A stretch of 64,000 bases of DNA, from the NCBI GenBank assembly GCA_963794955.1, contig CAWCGF010000005.1, forward strand, positions 93,772 to 157,771, in the 5' to 3' direction. The DNA is from JAFDVL01 sp963794955. Lineage in GTDB: Bacteria > Acidobacteriota > Blastocatellia > RBC074. The notes below the pieces were generated by a model, which worked only from the letters and a program-made list of their open reading frames with translations, ran no database searches and was not told the origin of the DNA. The translations under genes and the position numbers were made by a program. Below are positions 17,565 through 24,203 of the stretch, in pieces (within the stretch, counting starts at the first letter, position 1; each line of letters starts with the position of its first letter).

Positions 17565-18391
17565 TTCTTCTTCAGCCGAATCTCAAACATCTTCGACCAT
17601 TTCTTGCCGGTGACGAATAAGCGATCCTGCGCTGCGTCATACGCAATGCCGTTGAGGACATCAGCTTCCGGGCTATCCTGTTCGTCTTTCAGGTCACGCA
17701 GATCAATCCAACCGAGAACGTTGCCGTCTTTCGGGTCAATGCGGACGATCATGCCTTCACGTGCTTGCCAGATGTTGGCGAAAATCTCGCCTTTGACATA
17801 CTCCAATTCGTTCAGTTCTTCGACGCGTCGGTCTTTATCGTACACGTTAATCTTGCGCTGTTCTTGAAACGTCACTGGATCAAGAAACCGCAGTTGATGC
17901 GAGCCATCACTGAGAATCAGCGACTTGCCGTCGTGCGTGAGTCCCCACCCTTCGCCGCGATATTTGAATTCGCCTTGGGGCGCAAAGGTGTCGCGGTCAT
18001 AAATGAACCCCTTATGATCCTGCCAGGTGAGTTGAAAGAGCTTGCCATCAAACAGTGCCAAGCCTTCGGCAAAGTATGGCTCTGGGACATCAGTTTTTTT
18101 GAGGACTTTGCCCGTCGTGACGTCAACTTTGCGCAGGCTGGAATGACCACCGTGCGCCTCGTTCAGGCCCGCACTCTCATAAAACAGGCCGTTGTCAAAG
18201 ACCAAGCCTTGCGTGAACGAAGTTCGATCATGCGGATAGGTGTTGACGATTTCGTACGTGTAAATCGGTGGCTCGGCGGTGACGCTATTATTGGCAGAGG
18301 AAGTGACCGCAACCGAGGTTGGCACGCTCGGCCCCTGACAGGCGGAAAGAAAAACCAGCAACGAAAATAGTAAGCGGGGTAATGATTTCAT
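17561..18391 (-). CDS. Glutaminyl-peptide cyclotransferase-like lipoprotein
   Basis: 276 residues. A lipobox-like LSAC at the end of an N-terminal hydrophobic stretch suggests lipid attachment. The rest is the beta-propeller glutamine cyclotransferase family: YPHDRTSFTQGLVFDNGLFYESAGL, LRKVDVTTGKVL, FAEGLALFDGKLFQLTW, GEGWGLTHDGKSLILSDGS, ELEYVKGEIFANIW and VLNGIAYDAAQDRLFVTGK. Family enzymes cyclise N-terminal glutamine to pyroglutamate. It lies 12 bases after the histidine kinase stop and overlaps the comEA start, so it is part of the minus-strand series. Confidence 0.88.
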   Translation of the reverse strand: MKSLPRLLFSLLVFLSACQGPSVPTSVAVTSSANNSVTAEPPIYTYEIVNTYPHDRTSFTQGLVFDNGLFYESAGLNEAHGGHSSLRKVDVTTGKVLKKTDVPEPYFAEGLALFDGKLFQLTWQDHKGFIYDRDTFAPQGEFKYRGEGWGLTHDGKSLILSDGSHQLRFLDPVTFQEQRKINVYDKDRRVEELNELEYVKGEIFANIWQAREGMIVRIDPKDGNVLGWIDLRDLKDEQDSPEADVLNGIAYDAAQDRLFVTGKKWSKMFEIRLKKK

Positions 18392-18403
18392 GGAGTGAGA
18401 TGA

Positions 18404-19513
18404 TCAAGTTGCAGTCAGTTTCGGCAATTGAATCCAGAAGCGCGAGCCACGATGTGCGCGCGGCCTATAACCAATCGTGCCGCCCCAACGCTCAATCATG
18501 ATGCGGCAAAAATAAAGTCCGAAGCCGTAGTGCCCGTGTTTGGGTTGTGCGAACTTCTGAAAAAGCGTCCCTGCCAGTTCTGCCGGGACGCCCGGTCCTT
18601 CGTCTTCGACGGTAAGTGTAACGTGGGTGCCCTCATCGCGCAGGGTGATATTTACCATCGAAAAAGGCGGCCCCATACGCAATGCGTTCTCAATCAGATT
18701 CAAGATCACGCGCTGTAAGCGAATCCGCTCCCCTGTCACCTTCCAGTTGCGGCTGCAATCGGTGGTGGGGTCAAGTTGCAAATTGATTTTATGGAGCGAA
18801 GCCGTCGCGGCCAATTCGTTCATGACGATGCGCACACAACCCAATAAATCCGGCGCTTGGTCAGATGCCATCTGCCGCGCGCCGAGCGATTCCATCTCGG
18901 CGGAAAACGCTTGCACGATGTCATGCACCAGTTGTTCCTGTTGCGTGTGCTGACGCTGTCCGATCAACAGCGAATCGTGGCCGTTGGGCGTAAGCGATTC
19001 GGAACTGAGGGCAGAAAACGAAAGTCTGATGCCCATCAATAAGCTCACCAGATCGTGTGCGATGCAGTGCAGCAGAATTTCTTTTTTCTGCGTTTCTTTG
19101 ATGAGCTGATTTTGCAAGAGCGATTTTTCCCTGGCGATTTGCAACAGGCGGCGGCGTTCTTCATGGGCGACGCCCAACAACTGAATGAGTAAAATCTGGC
19201 GGTCGCCAATACACAACGCAGTGGCTTCCAAATGATCTTCCTTGCCTGAAGGCCCCTTCTCTTCCCACGAACCAGATTTCAAGAGACCCGGTTCACACGC
19301 CTGCCAAAAGGCGCGAGCATCCACCAAAAAGTTTTCCAGGAACGGCGAAGTCAGAGCAAGCTGCAACTGCGGCGCTTTTGCCACCGCATCGGTGTAAAGC
19401 CACGCAAACCAAGCGGGCATGTCCCCCATGATCGTAAAGGAACCATCCGGCAACCGCTCCACCACCATGACATCAAGCGCAGCCAATAAATCTGTTAAGA
19501 AGGGTTCACTCAT
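18404..19513 (-). CDS. Cytoplasmic sensor histidine kinase
   Basis: 369 residues without membrane segments. An N-terminal PAS-like sensing region covers about 1-115 and a helical dimerisation part carries LLHCIAHDLVSLLMG, with the likely phospho-acceptor at His153. The C-terminal HATPase domain has the N box NLIENALRM, a G1 box VEDEGPGVP, FQKF, and a G2 box HYGFGLYFCRIMIERWGGTI. No receiver domain or response regulator is adjacent. It starts 14 bases after the small GTPase gene, suggesting the two act together. Confidence 0.85.
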   Translation of the reverse strand: MSEPFLTDLLAALDVMVVERLPDGSFTIMGDMPAWFAWLYTDAVAKAPQLQLALTSPFLENFLVDARAFWQACEPGLLKSGSWEEKGPSGKEDHLEATALCIGDRQILLIQLLGVAHEERRRLLQIAREKSLLQNQLIKETQKKEILLHCIAHDLVSLLMGIRLSFSALSSESLTPNGHDSLLIGQRQHTQQEQLVHDIVQAFSAEMESLGARQMASDQAPDLLGCVRIVMNELAATASLHKINLQLDPTTDCSRNWKVTGERIRLQRVILNLIENALRMGPPFSMVNITLRDEGTHVTLTVEDEGPGVPAELAGTLFQKFAQPKHGHYGFGLYFCRIMIERWGGTIGYRPRAHRGSRFWIQLPKLTAT

Positions 19514-19527
19514 ACAACATTACAGCA

Positions 19528-20025
19528 TCAAGCTGGCAGCATTTGCTTGGCTAAAGTAGCAAATGCCTCTTCCACGCCCTGCCCGGTTTTTGCACTACCA
19601 TGAAAAACGTGCCAGCCTTTGTTCACTAACTCTTCGATAGTGCGATCATCCACTTCCCAACTGTCTCTCAAATCTACTTTATTGAAAACGATCACGAAGG
19701 GAACTTTGCCCACCGCCTCTTCCGTGCGTTGTTGCAAGACGAGGGCTTTGTCGAGCGTTTCGCGTCGCGTGCCATCAACCACCAAGAGATAACCGGAAGC
19801 GCCGCGCAAGTAAGACATATGCACTTTTTGAAATTCATCTTCGCCGTATAAATCCCAGAGAATCAAATTCACCAGCTTCTCTTCCACCTGCACTTGTTTT
19901 TTATCAATTTTGACGCCGACCGTGGTGTGGTATTTGTCCGAAAAGATGCTGCGAACAAAGCGCGTTACCAGACTGGTTTTGCCCACTGCGAAAGAACCGA
20001 GCATGCAGATTTTTTTTTGGATCAT
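19528..20025 (-). CDS. Rab/Ras-like small GTPase of prokaryotic type
   Basis: 165 residues. The G1 loop is GSFAVGKTS (residues 10-18), G2 includes TTVG (34-37), G3 is WDLYGEDEF (Asp58, Gly61), G4 is NKVD (115-118) and G5 is GSAK (143-146). The residue after the G3 glycine, Gln in Ras, is Glu62 here, so hydrolysis may depend on a partner. There is no C-terminal lipidation motif. It sits between an OmpA-like membrane protein and a histidine kinase on the same strand, a context that suggests an envelope-linked switch. That role is inference. Confidence 0.88.
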   Translation of the reverse strand: MIQKKICMLGSFAVGKTSLVTRFVRSIFSDKYHTTVGVKIDKKQVQVEEKLVNLILWDLYGEDEFQKVHMSYLRGASGYLLVVDGTRRETLDKALVLQQRTEEAVGKVPFVIVFNKVDLRDSWEVDDRTIEELVNKGWHVFHGSAKTGQGVEEAFATLAKQMLPA

Positions 20026-20075
20026 GGACTGATAGCTCGTGGTATCTGATTCGTGAAGCCGTCGTCACACACAGA

Positions 20076-21848
20076 TTAATTGCTTATTTCAACCTTGAAA
20101 GTTACGCGACGATTGGCTTCCGGCGTGTCGGCAATCGGTTCTTGATCGCTCACGCCTTCCGTTATCAGGTTCGTCTGTTTTAAGTGACCGCTGCGCGCTT
20201 CCAACAGCAATTTGACCTGCGCTGCGCGCTCCCGACTCATCGCTTGATTGCTTTCCTTGGTGCCCGATGAATCCGTATGACCAATAATTCTGATGCTGAT
20301 CGTTTTGTTCGCTTGCTGTGCGAACTCATCCAATTGCATCACCTTTCTCGCCAGCGCATTCATCGTCTCACCCTGAGTTGGTGCGGGCGTCGGATTATTC
20401 TCAACAAAGCGCACGGACAAGGCCTCAATTTCCTGTTGCAGCATGGTCAACTCGCCCGCCGTCTCCCACTGCAACTGAGCAATACCGGGGATGAAAGGAG
20501 CCAACATTTTCGCCTCCGAAAACCACTGCTGAGACGCTCGACCAGTCGCATAAAGCATACCATTCTTCACTTTTAATGTAACGCCAGGCGGTGGATGGAG
20601 CAGTTTTTTCGCGCGCGCTTCCGCCAGTTCCGGCGCTTGATATTCTTTCCAATGCGCCTCCAGCTTGGCCGGGTTCAGCTTGTATTGCGTCATCAACTGC
20701 GCCGCATCAATGGCTAAAGGATCGCGCAATCCAGTGAGTGAATATGTGCCCCAGCCTCGTTCAGTTTCCGTCAGTACGATGCCAGGTGACGCGCGTAACT
20801 TCTCCAAATAGTTGTTCCAACGTAGCCAATCCCGTCCCGAGAAAAATCCCCAGATGCTACAAGCCAACACGGCCACACTCAAAATGGCCCGGGCCACTTT
20901 GGGCAGGCCTTGCTGCGCGGGCTCAGCAAAGGCTTGAAATCGCGTCTTTAGATGTGCTTCCAATAATGGACGACAAACATCAAACGGCGCGGCATCGCCA
21001 TCAAAGGCTTTCAGCTTGTCGCTGCGCTCTCGGTGAATGCGCTCAATGGTTTCCTGCATTTCTTCTTTCAGTTCCGCTGGAGCCGTGCCGCGTACGGCAC
21101 AAGCCAGCGAGGCCCTGGGGCCACGCACTGTCAGCACCCGCAAATCATCGTATTTTAATTCCGCATCTGCTTCCTCACTGGCACCGAAAGAATCCTGAAT
21201 AAAATCTCGGATGGCGGTCAGCATGCCGGAAATCAACTCCGGTTCCTGCACCTTTACTGCATCGCCCAACACGTAACTAAGCACCAATCCGGTGGGGCGA
21301 TGAATCAATAAGACTTGCTCTACGCGATAGACGAGCGAATGGTACAGCACAACTTCGGCAAAAGATTTGCCTGAGGCAAACGCTTCCCAGCGCCACTGCA
21401 AGCCGCGCGAAGAGAAGCTGTGTTGGAGCATTTGATTGATGGTTTGCGTTAAGTTGGCGATGGCTTGTGCAACGGCTTTGCGAATAGCTGGCCCCAGAAT
21501 CGGGAAGATCGCCTCGGAGATATGGGCAGGATTGCGCTTCGCTGAAACTTTGAGGGATTCCACCACATAAGGAATCATCGCTTCGGTCAATTGATAATCT
21601 TCTGCTGCGCGTAACGAAAGAGCATCGGGCAACACCTGGCGGACACGTGGCGTTAGATGTTCCGGGTCGTTCCATTCTGACTTCAACTGCTCCAGCACCA
21701 CTTTTTCGTCAGTATCGAACAACAGTTTTTGCAGTTCCCGCAATTGCGTGGCGGCCAAGCTGTCTTCGCTTGCAGCGCCATTGACGACTTGATTTTGAAT
21801 GGAGGCCTCATCGCGGTCAGGAATACGATGAATGGATGGATCGTTCAT
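20076..21848 (-). CDS. Membrane protein with large cytoplasmic N-terminal domain and C-terminal OmpA domain
   Basis: 590 residues. The N-terminal region (about 1-315) is soluble and includes AIFPILGPAIRKAVAQAI and FAEVVLYHSLVYRVEQVLLIHR, followed by one transmembrane helix (about 318-337). The periplasmic part has a BON-like stretch and an OmpA peptidoglycan-binding domain at about 500-590 (ISIRIIGHTDSSGTKESNQ... LSRERA-like ... PEANRRVTF). It resembles OmpA-tailed proteins with a cytoplasmic regulator-binding head. It lies between the coiled-coil gene and the Rab-like GTPase gene, with a 30-bp-arm hairpin upstream. Confidence 0.82.
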   Translation of the reverse strand: MNDPSIHRIPDRDEASIQNQVVNGAASEDSLAATQLRELQKLLFDTDEKVVLEQLKSEWNDPEHLTPRVRQVLPDALSLRAAEDYQLTEAMIPYVVESLKVSAKRNPAHISEAIFPILGPAIRKAVAQAIANLTQTINQMLQHSFSSRGLQWRWEAFASGKSFAEVVLYHSLVYRVEQVLLIHRPTGLVLSYVLGDAVKVQEPELISGMLTAIRDFIQDSFGASEEADAELKYDDLRVLTVRGPRASLACAVRGTAPAELKEEMQETIERIHRERSDKLKAFDGDAAPFDVCRPLLEAHLKTRFQAFAEPAQQGLPKVARAILSVAVLACSIWGFFSGRDWLRWNNYLEKLRASPGIVLTETERGWGTYSLTGLRDPLAIDAAQLMTQYKLNPAKLEAHWKEYQAPELAEARAKKLLHPPPGVTLKVKNGMLYATGRASQQWFSEAKMLAPFIPGIAQLQWETAGELTMLQQEIEALSVRFVENNPTPAPTQGETMNALARKVMQLDEFAQQANKTISIRIIGHTDSSGTKESNQAMSRERAAQVKLLLEARSGHLKQTNLITEGVSDQEPIADTPEANRRVTFKVEISN

Positions 21849-21859
21849 AACCAGTTGTC

Positions 21860-21955
21860 ATAGTCCTAGGCCACTTGTTATTAGTCACTGGTTACTGACT
21901 ATTGATTGCTTACTTGCAATTCATCAGTGACTAATAACAAGTGGCCTAGGACTAT
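21860..21955. repeat. Perfect 30-bp inverted repeat with a 36-base loop
   Basis: Arms 21860-21889 and 21926-21955 are exact reverse complements; the loop is 21890-21925. The right arm contains the stop codon of the coiled-coil gene (21952-21954) and the left arm ends 11 bases before the OmpA gene start, both on the minus strand. The arms can be cut into 7-base words (AGTGACT, AATAACA, AGTGGCC, TAGGACT), as in the other palindromes. No U-tract follows on the minus strand, so it is not a standard terminator. Confidence 0.8.
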
Positions 21956-22599
21956 TTCCCCAAAAACCGTTTCGCCATTTCGCTGAACATCTGGGCAATG
22001 TCCGCACGATTCAGCTTGTCGTGCTCCAGTGTTTTGACTTCACGATTTAATGCGGAGGTCAAATCTTTGGAACGTTGCTGAATTTCATCGGCGAGCGCTT
22101 TCGATTCGTCCAGTAAGTTCTGGCGCAATTCGTTTTGCTCCTGACTGGATTGCGTATCCAGCAGGTTGATCTTCTCATCAAGCTGTTGGGTCAACTCATG
22201 TAAATCCAGCGATAGCCCATTGATAGTCCTGGCGCGCTCTTGCTGCTCAGACTGGATGCGGTCGGCCAGATGTTGGACTTCCTGTCGTAAGTAAGCTTCC
22301 AGTGTTTCCAGCTTTTGGCGGGCTTCTTCGCGCGCTTCGGCAGTTTTGCGCAGCAGGGCTTCTTCCAGCAAAGCAAAGCGACGTTCAAATTCACGAGATT
22401 GCGCGCCAAACAAAATGTCACGAACTTTATCCAGGCTCTCATCCGCTACCGAATTCATCTTAGGCTCTGGTAACTCCTCCACCGGGGGGGCTTTTCGCTC
22501 ACTCATCTTCGCTTTACTCCTTAAATCCGCCACGGCACGACCTTTTGTGATCCCCATTTTGCGCTTCGGTTGGGGGACTGTTTTCTTCTTGCTTGGCAT
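21952..22599 (-). CDS. Coiled-coil protein of the GTPase/OmpA module
   Basis: 215 residues from ATG 22599 (MPSKKKTVPQPKRKMG); a TTG at 22647 adds 16 residues without support. A basic N-terminal tail (1-50) leads to LDKVRDILFGAQSREFERRFALLEEALL, then a continuous Glu/Gln/Leu-rich coiled coil through about residue 190. The C-terminal segment RADIAQMFSEMAKRFLGK is short and helical. I recognise the pattern as a coiled coil but not a function. The position immediately upstream of the OmpA-like and GTPase genes suggests a structural or scaffolding partner. Confidence 0.78.
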   Translation of the reverse strand: MPSKKKTVPQPKRKMGITKGRAVADLRSKAKMSERKAPPVEELPEPKMNSVADESLDKVRDILFGAQSREFERRFALLEEALLRKTAEAREEARQKLETLEAYLRQEVQHLADRIQSEQQERARTINGLSLDLHELTQQLDEKINLLDTQSSQEQNELRQNLLDESKALADEIQQRSKDLTSALNREVKTLEHDKLNRADIAQMFSEMAKRFLGK

Positions 22600-22750
22600 A
22601 CGAATCTGATTCCGGTGCTGCTGATTAAAGTTGCGAGGCACGAGCAATGGTGAATCCTGCGGCCTAGGAAGAAGAGGTCGTGGGTTGTTGTACTGCTGGA
22701 AAGCGCTCTTTATTTATGGTGTCGGCAAACTGCTGTTTTTCCGCGTGACG

Positions 22751-23086
22751 CTACTCTTCGTACATGTACCGAATACCGGTCTTGCGCAAAAACAATTTTG
22801 GCCCACCAGTCGCAGGCCCCAGACTGAACACATCGCGGTCATAGTAGCGGACAATACCGCGCAACGTTTCGCCTGAACTGAGCACAACCACGACGGGCGT
22901 TTCCCGATCCACCAGTTCCTTCAAATAGGCCGTTTCCATGCCTGTTTCTTCGTAATTAACCGGCTTCGGAGCAGGTGGTGGTTTAGGAGCGCGATGCGTG
23001 TTTTTCTTTTTACCAGTCTTGTAGGACTTCTTTTTTGATGGAGGACCTGGTCTTGAACCAAAACGAGATTTTGTGAAATTAGCCAT
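22751..23086 (-). CDS. Second Hfq/Sm-like protein with a basic N-terminal extension
   Basis: 111 residues from ATG. Residues 1-45 are basic and proline-rich (Lys/Arg/Pro), probably disordered. Residues about 50-111 contain TPVVVVLSSGETLRGIVRYYDRDVFSL (Sm1-like) and FLRKTGIRYMYEE in the place of Sm2, where the KH pair of Hfq is replaced. It resembles the protein at 6040 in the Sm core but not in the extension. It lies between the TPR lipoprotein gene and the coiled-coil gene on the same strand. RNA binding is inferred. Confidence 0.72.
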   Translation of the reverse strand: MANFTKSRFGSRPGPPSKKKSYKTGKKKNTHRAPKPPPAPKPVNYEETGMETAYLKELVDRETPVVVVLSSGETLRGIVRYYDRDVFSLGPATGGPKLFLRKTGIRYMYEE

Positions 23087-23279
23087 GCAACCTCATTCGC
23101 GCAGATAAAATTTACTCCGAGCCTTGCGCTTGGGTGAGAGTGGAAGCCAGCCAAAGCCAGGCTTCGATTTGACGTGGACAGCGTCACGACCAATTATCGG
23201 TGTGGCGTGCAAACCTTTGTCGGTAGAACGATTGCAATGCTACTTTATTGACTGGCTGGCAAGTTGGCAAGTCGTTTGG

Positions 23280-24203
23280 TTATTTTTTTTCTTCCGGCGT
23301 AGGCACAGGTTGGATGAGCCTGCGCGTCCGTTGCCGTTCGCGAATGCCCTCAATTCTTTTTTGCAGATACCCAGGGTCTTTCGGATCGCTTTCGGTATGC
23401 TCTAAAATCTCTACCGCTTTGTCGTAATTGACCATCCCTTCATAGCAATCGGCCAACCGCTCGCGGGCTTGCCGCCGAATGATCGGGTCCTTCGTATTTT
23501 GATCTACGGCTTGATAGGCAGGAATGGCTTCTTCAAAACTCCCGCGCACATACCGCACGCCGCCGATACGCAAGTAGGCTTTCTCCGCTAGTTCGTCATA
23601 CGGAGCGTCTTTGACGACTTTCTGATATTCGACCAAGGCCTGACTCTGGTCATAGTCGTTATACAAATCGGCGATGGCCAAGCGGACATTGCGGCGCTCC
23701 GGCGAATCAGGAAAAGCGATAAGCAGGCTTTCGTATTCACTAATAGCCTCGCGCGGTTTTTTCACCAGTTCAAAGCATTCGGCCAGATGATGATAGGCTT
23801 GTTCCCGTTTAGGGAAGCGCGGAAAATCTTCGATCAGCCGGATGTAATGCTCTGCCGCGCGATCATATTGCTTCAGATTCAGGTAATAAATCTCCGCTAC
23901 TTCAAAGTGAACATTGGCCGCCTGCTCCGGTGTAGTCGCGCCTTTTAAAAACTCTTCGTAATGCGTGACTGCCGTTTGGTAGTCACTCCGATCCCAAGCC
24001 GCTTGCGCCTGATTTAGCAGAGTCCCGCGCGAACGACAGCCCAACCCCGAAAGCAAAAGGCAAAAGGCAAAGAGCAAAAGGCAAAAGTGAGAGGAAGAGC
24101 GCGGCTCCACTTTTGACAAAAGAAAAAAACAAAGTACCGACCTTTTGCCTGTTGTCTGTTGTCTGTTGCCTATTGCTTTTAAGCCTACCTCTTTTGCCTT
24201 CAT
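23280..24203 (-). CDS. Tetratricopeptide-repeat lipoprotein (BamD/CpoB-like)
   Basis: 307 residues. After an N-terminal export region ending LLLSGLGC (lipobox-like Cys) it consists of about six TPR units such as YQTAVTHYEEFLKGA, YDRAAEHYIRLIEDFPRF, PREAISEYESLLIAFPDS and YDKAVEILEHTESDP, the pattern of envelope assembly lipoproteins. The hydrophobic stretch HFCLLLFAFCLLL is encoded by repeat copy B and is nearly identical to that of ComEA, although the mature proteins are unrelated. The gene overlaps the gyrA stop by 4 bases. Confidence 0.82.
   Translation of the reverse strand: MKAKEVGLKAIGNRQQTTGKRSVLCFFLLSKVEPRSSSHFCLLLFAFCLLLSGLGCRSRGTLLNQAQAAWDRSDYQTAVTHYEEFLKGATTPEQAANVHFEVAEIYYLNLKQYDRAAEHYIRLIEDFPRFPKREQAYHHLAECFELVKKPREAISEYESLLIAFPDSPERRNVRLAIADLYNDYDQSQALVEYQKVVKDAPYDELAEKAYLRIGGVRYVRGSFEEAIPAYQAVDQNTKDPIIRRQARERLADCYEGMVNYDKAVEILEHTESDPKDPGYLQKRIEGIRERQRTRRLIQPVPTPEEKK
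24053..24175 (+). repeat. AAAAGGC-family element, copy B (inside the TPR lipoprotein 5' end)
   Basis: Left arm 24053-24087 of GCAAAAG/GCAAAAG-type units, core with GGCTCCAC and an A-run, then CGACCTTTTGCC ending at 24149. The right side continues in 7-base steps TGCCTGT, TGTCTGT, TGTCTGT, TGCCTAT. On the minus strand the element encodes about 30 N-terminal residues of the TPR lipoprotein, including its hydrophobic region. Confidence 0.75.
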
